NCBI RefSeq assembly: GCF_021277265.1
Contig: NZ_JAJSOH010000021.1
Location: 62,001 to 126,000 of the forward strand
Direction of reading: 5' to 3'
Origin: Kineosporia rhizophila
GTDB taxonomy: Bacteria; Actinomycetota; Actinomycetes; Actinomycetales; Kineosporiaceae
DNA length: 64,000 nt
Below, piece after piece: positions 25,975 to 35,071 of the stretch. Positions within the stretch are counted from its first letter, which is position 1. Each line of letters opens with the position of its first letter. The translations under genes and the position numbers were made by a program. A model generated the notes under the pieces. It was not told the origin of the DNA and searched no databases. It saw nothing but the letters and a program-made list of their open reading frames with translations.

Positions 25975-27144
25975 ATGCCAGCCACCCCCGGGAGGGCCCT
26001 CCGCCCGACCACCAAGGTCATGCCTGGCCAGGCCCGCGTCTACAACCGGTCCCTGGTCCTGCAGTCGCTGTACAGCGACGGCCCGCAGAGCCGGGCCGAC
26101 CTGGCGCGGGTCACGTCCCTCACCCCGGTGACGATCGGCGCCCTGGTCAGCGAGCTGATCACGGAAGGGCTGGCGGTCGAGCTGGGCACCCGGGCCGGCA
26201 CCGCCCGGGTCGGGAAACCGGCCACGCTGGTGGGTTTCGAGCCCGCAGCGGCGCACATCGTCAGCCTCGACCTCTCCCCCGACGTGTTCTTCCGCGGCGC
26301 GGTGCTCGACCTGGCCGGCAACATCCTGGTCACCCGCCAGGTGCCGCGCGAGGGCCGCACCGGCGAGGCGGCGGCCACCGCCGTCACCGAACTGGCCCGC
26401 GAACTCACCGAACTGGCCGAGCGCCCGGTGCTCGGCATCGGGGTCGGCAGCCCCGGCGTGGTGGACCATCACGGCACCGTGGTCAGCGCCCCCAACCTCG
26501 GCTGGGCGGGCATGCCCCTGGCCGAGGTGCTCAGCAAGGCCCTGGAACGGCCGGTGCACGTGGCCAACGACGCGAACGCCGCCGCCCTGGCCGAACACAG
26601 CTTCGGCGCCTCCGAGACCGAGGCTGCGACTGGAACCAACGAGAACAACCGGGCCAGTGGCGTTCTCGTCCTCACGGTGGGGATGGGTGTGGGCGCCGGG
26701 ATCCTGCTCGACGGGGCTCTGGTGCGCGGCGACCGGTTCGCCGCCGGTGAGATCGGGCACCTGATCGTCGAAGAGCCCGGGCTGCCCTGCGCCTGCGGCC
26801 GCTCCGGCTGCCTGGAGCGCCTGCTGTCGGTCACCCATCTCCGCGAAAGACTCGCCGGTCTGCCCGATCCCGAGAAGCAGGAGGTGCTGGCTCAGGCCGG
26901 GACCAGCCTCGGGATCGCGCTCGCCCCGGTGATCAGCACGCTCGACCTCGGCGAGGTCGTGCTCACCGGCCCGCCGGACCTGCTCGGCGGCGCTCTCCTC
27001 GATGCGGCCCGCACGGCGATCCGGCGGCGCGTGCTGCCGGTGGTCGGGCAGGCCCTCGAGATCCGGTTGTCCACGCTCCACGAGAACAGCATCCTGCTCG
27101 GCTCGGCCGTCCTCGTTCTGTCCGGCGAACTCGGCGTCTCCTAG
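25975..27144 (+). CDS. ROK-family (NagC/XylR-type) repressor
   Basis: A 389-residue transcription factor: N-terminal winged helix (residues 22-75, with SRADLARVTSLTPVTIGALV), then a ROK sugar-binding fold with the zinc motif CACGRSGCLE and the GIGVGSPG segment. Such proteins repress sugar operons until an amino sugar or its phosphate binds. It heads the amino-sugar locus, 143 bp before the binding-protein gene. The ATG at 25975 has no Shine-Dalgarno site. An in-frame ATG at 26020 with AAGG upstream is an alternative start and loses only flexible residues. Confidence 0.88.
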   Translation: MPATPGRALRPTTKVMPGQARVYNRSLVLQSLYSDGPQSRADLARVTSLTPVTIGALVSELITEGLAVELGTRAGTARVGKPATLVGFEPAAAHIVSLDLSPDVFFRGAVLDLAGNILVTRQVPREGRTGEAAATAVTELARELTELAERPVLGIGVGSPGVVDHHGTVVSAPNLGWAGMPLAEVLSKALERPVHVANDANAAALAEHSFGASETEAATGTNENNRASGVLVLTVGMGVGAGILLDGALVRGDRFAAGEIGHLIVEEPGLPCACGRSGCLERLLSVTHLRERLAGLPDPEKQEVLAQAGTSLGIALAPVISTLDLGEVVLTGPPDLLGGALLDAARTAIRRRVLPVVGQALEIRLSTLHENSILLGSAVLVLSGELGVS

Positions 27145-27216
27145 AGATCAGGCACTCCGAAAGACCGCTCCAGCCGAAAAACCCGAACCAGCCGCAAGAA
27201 CCGAACCAGCACCGAA

Positions 27217-27241
27217 ACGGAACGGCACGAAGCCGTTCCGT
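27217..27241 (+). terminator. Hairpin between ROK repressor and ABC operon
   Basis: A perfect 10-bp stem (27217-27226 with 27232-27241) with a 5-base loop lies between the two genes. It may end the repressor transcript or attenuate read-through into the transport genes. Two direct copies of CCGAACCAGC precede it. Confidence 0.7.
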
Positions 27242-27287
27242 AGATCCCGCACACCCATTTTCGCTCTCGTTCCAACGGAGGAACCCC

Positions 27288-28571
27288 GTGAAGATCCGTG
27301 CTCTGGCCGCGGTGGGCATCGCCACCGCCCTCGCCCTGTCCGCCTGTGGTGGGGACAGCGACGACACGTCCGGCGGCAGCAACGAAGGCGAGGCCAAGAC
27401 CGGCACCGTCCGGCTGTGGCTGAACGGCGAGGACACCCCGCAGGAGCTGGTCGACTACGCCAAGGCCGAGTTCGAGAAGGCGAACCCCGGCTCCAAGCTG
27501 GAGTTCGAGCGGCAGCAGTGGACCGGCATCGTGGAGAAGCTGACCACCTCGCTGTCCAGCAGCGACAGCCCGGACGTGGTGGAGCTGGGCAACACCCAGG
27601 CGCAGGCCTTCGAGGCCGCCGGCGCGCTGTACGACATCTCCGACAAGAAGGCCGAGCTCGGCGGCGACGACCTGGTGCAGAGCCTGGTCGAGTCGGGCAG
27701 CTACGACGGCAAGTTCTACGGCGTGCCCTACTACGGCGGCGCCCGGATCGTGGTCTACCGCAAGGACCTGTTCGAGAAGGCCGGCCTGGAGATCCCCACC
27801 TCCACCCAGGAGTTCGTGGACGCCGGGATCAAGCTCAAGCAGGAGAACGCCGCCGAGGCCGACTTCTCCGGGATCTACTACCCGGGCAAGTACTGGTACG
27901 CCGCACTGCCCTTCATCTGGGACGAGGGTGGCGACATCGCGGTCAAGGAGGGCGACGCGTGGGTGGGCAAGCTGTCCAGCCCGCAGTCGGTGGCCGGCCT
28001 GACCACGGTCAAGAAGATCATGGACGAGGCGTCCGCGGCGCCCAAGGACGCCGACGAGGCCAAGGACTACCTGGACTTCTGCAAGGGCAAGATCGGCATG
28101 CTGATGGGCCCGGGCTGGAAGGTCGGCCAGATCCTGAACGAGGACGACGGCTGCCCCAAGATGGAGAAGAACATCGGCGCGTTCGCCCTGCCGGGCAAGG
28201 CGCCGGGCACCACCGCCCCGGCCTTCCTGGGTGGCTCCAACCTGGCCATCTCGGCCAAGTCGGCGAACCCGGAGCTCGCCTACAGCCTGCTCAAGATCAT
28301 GGCCAGTGAGGGCTACCAGACCAAGCTGGCCGACCTCGGCCTGCTGCCGGTGAAGAAGTCGCTGCTGGGTCAGGTCACCGGCGACGAGGCCGCGGAGGCC
28401 CAGGCCAAGGCGGCCGAGAACACCCGCTTCACCCCGGCCAGCGAGAACTGGGCCGGTGTCGAGGCCGGTTCCGTGCTGCCGGACATGCTGGTCGCGATCG
28501 CCCAGGGCAAGGACGTGGCCGCCGAGGCCAAGACCGCCGACGAAGCCATCGCCTCGGCCCTGAACCAGTAA
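27288..28571 (+). CDS. ABC sugar-binding lipoprotein (amino-sugar type)
   Basis: A 427-residue extracellular solute-binding protein anchored by a lipobox (LSAC, Cys20) after a short signal peptide. The family 1 fold is seen in NGEDTPQELVDYAKAEFEKANPG and GVPYYGGARIVVYRKDLF. It delivers a sugar to the two permeases that follow after 5 bp and with a 4-bp overlap. Its place beside NagZ, NagA and NagB implies N-acetylglucosamine, chitobiose or muropeptide sugars as ligand, although substrate is inferred. The GTG start has GGAGGA upstream. Confidence 0.9.
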   Translation: MKIRALAAVGIATALALSACGGDSDDTSGGSNEGEAKTGTVRLWLNGEDTPQELVDYAKAEFEKANPGSKLEFERQQWTGIVEKLTTSLSSSDSPDVVELGNTQAQAFEAAGALYDISDKKAELGGDDLVQSLVESGSYDGKFYGVPYYGGARIVVYRKDLFEKAGLEIPTSTQEFVDAGIKLKQENAAEADFSGIYYPGKYWYAALPFIWDEGGDIAVKEGDAWVGKLSSPQSVAGLTTVKKIMDEASAAPKDADEAKDYLDFCKGKIGMLMGPGWKVGQILNEDDGCPKMEKNIGAFALPGKAPGTTAPAFLGGSNLAISAKSANPELAYSLLKIMASEGYQTKLADLGLLPVKKSLLGQVTGDEAAEAQAKAAENTRFTPASENWAGVEAGSVLPDMLVAIAQGKDVAAEAKTADEAIASALNQ

Positions 28572-28576
28572 GCACC

Positions 28577-29530
28577 ATGACCACTCTCCCCCCGATGACC
28601 CCGGCACAGGCCGAAAAGCCTGTGCCGGGGGCACCCCCCAAGAAGCTGGCCGTACGAGCTCTGCCCTACGGCCTGCTGCTGCCGGCCACCCTGGTGCTGG
28701 TTCTGGTGCTGGGTTACCCGTTCGGCCGGCTGTTCGTGCTGTCGATGCAGAAGTTCGGCCTCAAGCAGCAGTTCGGCGCCCCGCCGGACTGGGTCGGCCT
28801 GGACAACTACACCGGCATCTTCAAGGATCAGCAGTTCTGGGTGGTGCTCGCCCGGACCATCGGATTCTGCGCCACCGCAGTCGTTCTCACCATGGTGCTG
28901 GGCATGCTGGTGGCCCTGCTCACCCGCCGGGTGGGCCGGGTGCTGCGGATGGCCCTGATCGTCTCGCTGCTGTTCGCCTGGGCCATGCCCCCGCTGTCGG
29001 CCACGGTGGTCTGGCAGTGGCTCTTCGACACCCGCTACGGTCTGGTCAACTGGCTGCTCTCGCAGTTCGGCGGCGACTTCCACGGCCATTCCTGGCTGAG
29101 CAACCCCTGGTCGTTCTTCGGCGTCGCGCTGATCATCGTGGTCTGGATGGGCATCCCGTTCGTCGCCTTCACCCTCTACGCCGGCCTGACCCAGGTGCCC
29201 GGTGAGGTGCTGGAGGCCGCGGAGCTCGACGGCGCCGGGGTCTGGCAGCGCTTCCGCTACGTGATCCTGCCCTTCCTGCGCCCGGTGATCCTGATCCTCA
29301 CCGCCCTGTCGGTGCTCTGGGACCTGCGCGTGTTCACCCAGTTCTACGTGCTGCAGAAGGCCGGCGGCATCGCCCGCGACACCAATGTGCTCGGGGTGTA
29401 CGCGTACCGGCTGGCCTTCGGCGAGAACAAGTTCGACGTGGGCGCCGCCGTGGCCGTGGTGATGCTCCTGATCACTCTGCTGTTCACCGTGTTCTACCTG
29501 CGCCAGATCACCCGTCAGGAGGAGCTGTGA
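28577..29530 (+). CDS. ABC sugar permease, MalF type
   Basis: A 317-residue inner-membrane permease with six to seven helices and the EAA loop EAAELDGAGVWQRFRYVILP that contacts the ATPase. It pairs with the next permease, which overlaps it by four bases. No ATPase gene is in the operon, so it probably uses a shared MsiK-type ATPase encoded elsewhere, as sugar importers of streptomycetes do. Confidence 0.92.
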   Translation: MTTLPPMTPAQAEKPVPGAPPKKLAVRALPYGLLLPATLVLVLVLGYPFGRLFVLSMQKFGLKQQFGAPPDWVGLDNYTGIFKDQQFWVVLARTIGFCATAVVLTMVLGMLVALLTRRVGRVLRMALIVSLLFAWAMPPLSATVVWQWLFDTRYGLVNWLLSQFGGDFHGHSWLSNPWSFFGVALIIVVWMGIPFVAFTLYAGLTQVPGEVLEAAELDGAGVWQRFRYVILPFLRPVILILTALSVLWDLRVFTQFYVLQKAGGIARDTNVLGVYAYRLAFGENKFDVGAAVAVVMLLITLLFTVFYLRQITRQEEL

Positions 29531-30432
29531 GCCTCACCAGCCCACCCAAGGTGAGCCGGCCGCCCGAGGCGGCACCGACGTCCGTCGTTCGAGCCAACAA
29601 GCGCCGGCGCAAGCCCGGAGACCTGGCCGCCAACCTCGCCGCCGTCGTCGTGGTCCTGGTCGCCATGTTCCCGGTGTACTGGATGATCAACACCTCGTTC
29701 CAGCGCGGTGTGGACATCCAGAGCGACACCCCGAACTTCCTGCCCTGGAACGCGACCCTGGGCAACTACCGCAAGGCGTTCGACCAGGGTGACTTCGTCA
29801 GCGCCCTGCGCAACAGCCTGACCGTCACGCTGATCACCGTGGTCGTGGCGATCGTGTTCGCTCTGCTGGCGGCCGTGGCGGTGAGCCGCTTCCGGTTCCG
29901 CGGCCGCACCAGCTTCATCGTGGCCGTGCTGGTGGTGCAGATGATCCCGGCCGAGGCCATGGTGATCTCGCTGTTCAAGGTGCTGGACGGCTGGCAGCTG
30001 GTGAACACCGTGTTCGGCCTGACCCTGGTGTACCTGGTGGTGGTGCTGCCGTTCACGATCTGGACGCTGCGCGGGTTCGTCGCCGGGGTGCCGCTGGAGC
30101 TGGAGGAGGCGGCCATGGTCGACGGCTGCAGTCGCTTCCAGGCCTTCACCAAGGTCACGTTCCCGCTGATGGCGCCGGGGCTGGTGGCCACCGGCACGTT
30201 CGCCTTCATCCAGGCCTGGAACGAGTTCACCTTCGCCCTGGTGCTGATGAACAAGCCGGAGAACCAGACCCTGCCGGTGTGGCTGCAGACGTTCAACGAG
30301 GGCGCCAAGGGCACCGACTGGGGCGGCGTGATGGCCGGTTCGACGCTGATGGCGATTCCGGTCATCGTGTTCTTCATGATCGTGCAGGGACGGATGACCG
30401 AGGGGCTCGTGGCAGGGGCGGTCAAGGGATGA
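29527..30432 (+). CDS. ABC sugar permease, MalG type
   Basis: A 301-residue permease, the second half of the channel, with six helices and the EAA loop EEAAMVDGCSRFQAFTKVTFP. The GTG start overlaps the stop of the first permease and the stop overlaps the start of the GH3 gene, so the block is tightly coupled. The N-terminal 35 residues are hydrophilic and basic. Confidence 0.92.
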   Translation: MSLTSPPKVSRPPEAAPTSVVRANKRRRKPGDLAANLAAVVVVLVAMFPVYWMINTSFQRGVDIQSDTPNFLPWNATLGNYRKAFDQGDFVSALRNSLTVTLITVVVAIVFALLAAVAVSRFRFRGRTSFIVAVLVVQMIPAEAMVISLFKVLDGWQLVNTVFGLTLVYLVVVLPFTIWTLRGFVAGVPLELEEAAMVDGCSRFQAFTKVTFPLMAPGLVATGTFAFIQAWNEFTFALVLMNKPENQTLPVWLQTFNEGAKGTDWGGVMAGSTLMAIPVIVFFMIVQGRMTEGLVAGAVKG

Positions 30433-31973
30433 GCAGCACCGAAGAACAGGTCGTACGACAGGCCCACCGCGTCCTCATGCCGTCGTTCCACGGCACCACG
30501 CTGCCGGGGTGGATGCAGGAGAGGATCGCCCAGGGCCTGGGCTCGGTGTGCCTGTTCGGGACCAACCTGACCGGTTCCGACGATCAGGCCCGGCACCTGG
30601 TGCAGGAGATCCACAAGAGTTCTCCGGACGGCTGTCTGGTCACCCTGGACGAGGAGGGCGGGGACGTGACCCGCCTGGACGCTCGCAGCGGCAGCCGTAC
30701 GGCCGGGCACGCGGTGCTCGGAGCGGTGAACGACGTGGCGCTCACCCGGGCGGTCGGCGCCGGTATCGGTAAACGCTTGCGGGACATCGGGATCGGCCTG
30801 GATCTGGGACCGGTGGCCGACGTCAACTGCGAGCCCGACAACCCGGTGATCGGGGTGCGCAGCTTCGGGGCGACTCCGGAGCTGGCGGGACGGCACGTGG
30901 TCGCCTTCGCTTCCGGGCTGCACTCGGCCGGGGTCGCCTCGTGCATCAAGCACTTCCCGGGACACGGTGCCACGGTGGAGGATTCGCACCTGTCGATGCC
31001 CCGGCTGGACATCGACGAAGAGACGGCACGTAAGCGCGAACTGGCCCCCTTCGCGACGGCGGTGGCCGCCGGGGTGCCCGCGGTGATGACGTCGCACGTG
31101 GTGCTGGCCGCGGTCGATCCGGTGAACCCGGCCACGACGAGTCCCGCGGTTCTCGGGATCCTTCGTGAAGACATGGGTTTCGAAGGGGTGATCGTCACCG
31201 ACGCCCTCGACATGGTGGGCGTGGCCCGGCCCTACGGGGGCACCGGGCGGGCGGCGGTGGCGGCCCTGGCGGCCGGAGCCGACCTGCTGTGCATCGGCCC
31301 CGAGCGCGAGCCCGGCCAGATGGAACCCATCGTGAGCTGGATCGTGGACGACATCGTGGCCGCGGTCGCGGACGGCCGGCTTCCGGCCGAACGGCTCGCG
31401 GACGCGGCCGGACGGGTGGATGCCCTGGTCAGGGCGGTGCAGTCGGGTTCTCTGGCGCCTGAACCGCCGATTGAGGACGCTCGTGGGCCTGTCTCCGGGA
31501 ACGGAGACTCGGGTGGGGGCGGGTACCAGGACGGGGAGGCCGACCTGGAGGCCGCTCGCAGAGCCCTGTTCCTGCGCGCTCCGGACGAACTTCCGGTGCT
31601 GAAACACGCTCTGCTACTTGAGTTTCACGTCACGCCGGGAATCGCCGCGGGTGAGGTACCGTGGACGCTGCCGCTCGAGGGAGCGGTGAAGCGTTCTCTG
31701 TCCCCGGCCGACGATCTGGAGTCGGTCCTGGCCGAGGCGGAGGGCAGGCCCCTGGTCGCACTGGTGCGGGATGCTCATCGGCACACGTGGGTGGCAGACC
31801 GGTTGGCGCGGATCGCCGGGGCACGCCCGGATCTGGTCACGGTCGAGACCGGGTGGCCGGTCGTGAATGCTGAGGGTGAACCCACCGGGTTGCCCGGCGC
31901 GGTGGCGGTATGGACGTACGGAGGATCATCGGTGAGTCTGCGAGCAGCCGCGGAAAGGCTTGGCCCACGGTGA
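30429..31973 (+). CDS. nagZ: GH3 beta-N-acetylhexosaminidase (NagZ type)
   Basis: A 514-residue cytoplasmic glycoside hydrolase family 3 enzyme. The NagZ signature KHFPGHGATVEDSH (residues 173-186) holds the catalytic Asp-His dyad and TDALDM holds the nucleophile Asp. It cleaves terminal N-acetylglucosamine from imported disaccharides or muropeptide sugars. Some actinobacterial members are phosphorylases, which cannot be excluded. No signal peptide is present, consistent with action after import. A C-terminal extension of about 150 residues has no assigned role. It overlaps both neighbours by four bases. Confidence 0.88.
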   Translation: MSSTEEQVVRQAHRVLMPSFHGTTLPGWMQERIAQGLGSVCLFGTNLTGSDDQARHLVQEIHKSSPDGCLVTLDEEGGDVTRLDARSGSRTAGHAVLGAVNDVALTRAVGAGIGKRLRDIGIGLDLGPVADVNCEPDNPVIGVRSFGATPELAGRHVVAFASGLHSAGVASCIKHFPGHGATVEDSHLSMPRLDIDEETARKRELAPFATAVAAGVPAVMTSHVVLAAVDPVNPATTSPAVLGILREDMGFEGVIVTDALDMVGVARPYGGTGRAAVAALAAGADLLCIGPEREPGQMEPIVSWIVDDIVAAVADGRLPAERLADAAGRVDALVRAVQSGSLAPEPPIEDARGPVSGNGDSGGGGYQDGEADLEAARRALFLRAPDELPVLKHALLLEFHVTPGIAAGEVPWTLPLEGAVKRSLSPADDLESVLAEAEGRPLVALVRDAHRHTWVADRLARIAGARPDLVTVETGWPVVNAEGEPTGLPGAVAVWTYGGSSVSLRAAAERLGPR

Positions 31974-33046
31974 TCGAACGCAAGTTGCTGGCCGGGCTCG
32001 ACATCGGCGGTTCCAAGGTGCTGGCCGTCGCGGTCGACACCGGGACCCCGGACGGGCGGGCCCGGGTGGTCGAGTCGGTCCGGCTGAACACCGGCCTGGG
32101 CCCCGAGGGGGTGGTCGACACCGCCGCCCGGGCGCTCACCGCGCTGGCCCGCAAGCTGGCCGCCCGGTTCGACGGCCGGCTCGACGCCGACCCCGACGGC
32201 CGCCTCGACAACGGTGCTCCGGCCCTGCCGCGGCAGCTGTTCAGCGGCGTCGGCATCGGTATCCCCGGGCTGGTCGACGCGGCCCGTGGTCGCATCACCC
32301 ACGCGGTCAACCTGGGCGTGGGCCCCGGCGGGCTGGCCCTGGCCGAGCTCCTGGGCCGGCGGCTCGACCTGCCCGTGGTGGTCGAGAACGACGTCAACGC
32401 GGCGGCCCTGGGCGCGGCCTCGCACCTGCGGCTGGGCCGGGTGGACATGGCCTACCTCAGCATCGGCACCGGCATCGCGGCGGGCATCGTGCTCAACGGC
32501 GAACTGCGCCGCGGGCCGCACAACGCGGCCGGCGAGATCGGGCACATCCCGGTCGACTCGGCCGGCCCGCTGTGCAGCTGCGGTCAGCGCGGCTGCCTGG
32601 AGTCGGTGGCCTCGGGCAGCGCCATCGCCGCCCGCTGGAGCACCCGCGAGGGCAGCGACCTGCCCTCCGGACAGGACCTGTTCGACGCGGCCGCCGCCGG
32701 TGACCTGGCGGCGCGGGCGCTGCGCGACGAGGTGGCCGACTCGCTGGCCGCCGGGGTGCGCATGCTGGCCCTCACGGTCGATGTCGACCTGATCGTGCTG
32801 GGTGGCGGCGTGGCCGAGATCGGTGAGCCGCTGCGGCACGCCGTGGCCAAGGCCCTCGACCGGCAGGCGGCCGGATCGGACTTCCTGCGGGGTCTCGACC
32901 TGGCCGCCCGGCTCACCGTGGTGCCGCGTGACCAGCCGGTCGCGGCGATCGGCGCCGCCCTGCTGGCGATCGACCCGCCGCTGTCGCAGATCGACCCCGA
33001 CGCAGAGCTGGTGCCGGGTGTGCTCGCCGGGGACCTTCCCGCATGA
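31970..33046 (+). CDS. ROK-family amino-sugar kinase
   Basis: A 358-residue sugar kinase with the ATP motif LDIGGSKV, the ROK signature in GVGIGIPGLVD, the zinc motif CSCGQRGCLE and a catalytic Asp in NDVNAAALG. Unlike the ROK repressor at the head of the locus, it lacks a DNA-binding domain. Placed between NagZ and NagA, it most likely phosphorylates N-acetylglucosamine to the 6-phosphate used by NagA. The GTG start overlapping the nagZ stop was chosen over a longer reading inside nagZ. Confidence 0.85.
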   Translation: MIERKLLAGLDIGGSKVLAVAVDTGTPDGRARVVESVRLNTGLGPEGVVDTAARALTALARKLAARFDGRLDADPDGRLDNGAPALPRQLFSGVGIGIPGLVDAARGRITHAVNLGVGPGGLALAELLGRRLDLPVVVENDVNAAALGAASHLRLGRVDMAYLSIGTGIAAGIVLNGELRRGPHNAAGEIGHIPVDSAGPLCSCGQRGCLESVASGSAIAARWSTREGSDLPSGQDLFDAAAAGDLAARALRDEVADSLAAGVRMLALTVDVDLIVLGGGVAEIGEPLRHAVAKALDRQAAGSDFLRGLDLAARLTVVPRDQPVAAIGAALLAIDPPLSQIDPDAELVPGVLAGDLPA

Positions 33047-33077
33047 ACAGCCCGGCGGTAGCGCGGGTGGTGTCGCC

Positions 33078-34289
33078 GTGAGCGGCACCCGGGTCGCCGC
33101 CGTCACCGGAGCCTCGGTGCTCGACCCGGTCACCGGGCAGAGCCGGCGAGCCGATGTGGTGCTCGCCGAGGGCCGGGTGGTCTCGGTCGGTCCGGTCTCC
33201 TCACCCGTGACCCACTCCGGTGAGGTCCTCGACGCAACCGGCCTGACCCTCGTCCCCGGTCTGATCGATCTGCAGGTCAACGGCGCCGCCGGGGTGGACA
33301 TCACCGCCGATCCGGAAGGCCTGTGGCGGGTCGCGGCCGCCCTCCCCCGCTACGGCGTCACCTCGTTCCTTCCCACTTTGGTGACCACCGACGTCCGTAC
33401 GCGGTTGAGGGCCATGGAGGTACTGGCCGACGGCCGCCCCGATGCGGTTCCCGCCGGCGCGCGCCCCCTGGGCCTGCACTTCGAGGGCCCGATGCTCGCC
33501 CCGGCCGGCAAGGGCGCCCACGACGAGCGCTTCCTGCGCTCTCCCAGCCTCGACCTGATCGAGGGCTGGGATCCCGAGTCGGGCGTTCTGATGGCCACTC
33601 TCGCGCCCGAACTGCCCGGCGCCCTCGAAGTGATCCGTGAGCTGGCCGATCGGGGCGTGCTGGTCTCGATGGGCCACACTGCCGCCACGCTCGAGCAGTT
33701 CGAGGCCGGGGCAGCGGCGGGCGCCCGCGCGGTGACTCACCTGTACAACGCCATGACCCCGTTTCACCATCAGCAGCCCGGGCCGGCCGGGGCCGTGCTC
33801 GACGGGGGCGGTCTGGTGGCCGGGGTCATCGTCGACGGCCTGCACGTTCATCCGCGCACGGTGTCGCTGACCTGGAACGCACTCGGCTCCCAGCGTTTCC
33901 TGGCCGTCAGCGACACCACCGCAGCCCTGGGCCAGCCCGACGGCGAGGCCCGGCTCGGCTCCCGCCGGGTGATCATCCGCAACGGCTCGGTCCGCCTGGC
34001 CGACGACGGCACGACCCTGGCCGGTAGCGCCGTCTCGCTCGACCAGTGTCTGCGCCTGCTCGCTACTTTCACCGGGCGCGAGCTCGGTGAGGTACTGCCC
34101 GCCGCCACCACCGTGCCGGCGGCCCTGCTCGGTCGCGACGATCTGGGCCGGATCCGGCCCGGCAGCGTCGCCGACCTGGTTCTGCTCAATGACGACCAGT
34201 TCCCCGTGGCCACCCTGGTCGAGGGGAACCTGGTCTACGACTGGTATTTCGCACCCGCGCCGGAATGGACCGAAGGACTGCTGGGCTGA
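33078..34289 (+). CDS. nagA: N-acetylglucosamine-6-phosphate deacetylase
   Basis: A 403-residue amidohydrolase that removes acetate from N-acetylglucosamine-6-phosphate. Metal and catalytic motifs appear in order: LIDLQVNG, HFEGPML, MGHTAA, VTHLYNAM, DGLHVHP and the catalytic Asp in SDTTAALG. The GTG at 33078 gives a normal N-terminus, and further upstream the frame runs through the kinase gene. The stop overlaps the nagB start by one base. Confidence 0.93.
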   Translation: MSGTRVAAVTGASVLDPVTGQSRRADVVLAEGRVVSVGPVSSPVTHSGEVLDATGLTLVPGLIDLQVNGAAGVDITADPEGLWRVAAALPRYGVTSFLPTLVTTDVRTRLRAMEVLADGRPDAVPAGARPLGLHFEGPMLAPAGKGAHDERFLRSPSLDLIEGWDPESGVLMATLAPELPGALEVIRELADRGVLVSMGHTAATLEQFEAGAAAGARAVTHLYNAMTPFHHQQPGPAGAVLDGGGLVAGVIVDGLHVHPRTVSLTWNALGSQRFLAVSDTTAALGQPDGEARLGSRRVIIRNGSVRLADDGTTLAGSAVSLDQCLRLLATFTGRELGEVLPAATTVPAALLGRDDLGRIRPGSVADLVLLNDDQFPVATLVEGNLVYDWYFAPAPEWTEGLLG

Positions 34290-35071
34290 TGGAAGTCATT
34301 GTCCTACCTACTGCCACCGAGACCGCCGCCCTGGCGGCCGACATCATCGAGACCCTGTTGCGCACCGGCGCCGAGCCGGTGATCGGCCTGGCCACCGGCT
34401 CCACCCCGCAACCGCTCTACCAGGAGCTCACCCGCCGGCACAAGGAAGCGGGCCTGAGCTTCGCGCACGCCCGGGCCTTCATGCTCGACGAGTACGTGGG
34501 CCTGCCCGAAGATCACCCGGAACGCTATGCGGCGGTGATCCAGCGCGAGGTCACCGACCGGCTGGACATCCCGCCGGCAGCGGTTCAGGGGCCGAACGGC
34601 GCCGCCGCCGACCCGGTCGCCGAATGCGCCCGCTACGAGCAGGCGATCATCGACGCGGGCGGTATCGACGTGCAGATCGCCGGGATCGGCTCGAACGGGC
34701 ACATCGCGTTCAACGAGCCGGGTTCCGCCCTCACCTCACTCACCCGGCCGAAGACGCTGAACGCCCGCACCCGGCAGGACAATGCGCGGTTCTTCAGCTC
34801 GCTCGACGAGGTGCCCCGGCACGTCCTCACCCAGGGGCTGGGCACCATCGGGCGCAGCCGGCACCTGCTCATGCTGGCCAGCGGTGAAGGCAAGGCGGAA
34901 GCCGTGGCGCACGCCGTGGAGGGTCCGCTCTCGGCCGTCTGCCCCGCGTCCATCGTCCAACTGCACCGGCACGCAACGGTTCTGCTCGACGAACCGGCCG
35001 CCGGCCGGCTGCAGCTGCGCGAGTACTACGACGACATCTGGGCCAACCGGCCCGACTGGCAGCCGCTCTAG
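34289..35071 (+). CDS. nagB: Glucosamine-6-phosphate deaminase
   Basis: A 260-residue isomerase/deaminase converting glucosamine-6-phosphate to fructose-6-phosphate and ammonia, the exit of the amino-sugar pathway into glycolysis. Family motifs include LATGSTPQPLY, FMLDEYVGL (catalytic Asp) and GIGSNGHIAFNEPGS (catalytic His). The length matches the bacterial form without the allosteric extension. Last gene of the amino-sugar operon, it ends with a 4-bp overlap with a convergent gene and no obvious terminator. Confidence 0.94.
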   Translation: MEVIVLPTATETAALAADIIETLLRTGAEPVIGLATGSTPQPLYQELTRRHKEAGLSFAHARAFMLDEYVGLPEDHPERYAAVIQREVTDRLDIPPAAVQGPNGAAADPVAECARYEQAIIDAGGIDVQIAGIGSNGHIAFNEPGSALTSLTRPKTLNARTRQDNARFFSSLDEVPRHVLTQGLGTIGRSRHLLMLASGEGKAEAVAHAVEGPLSAVCPASIVQLHRHATVLLDEPAAGRLQLREYYDDIWANRPDWQPL

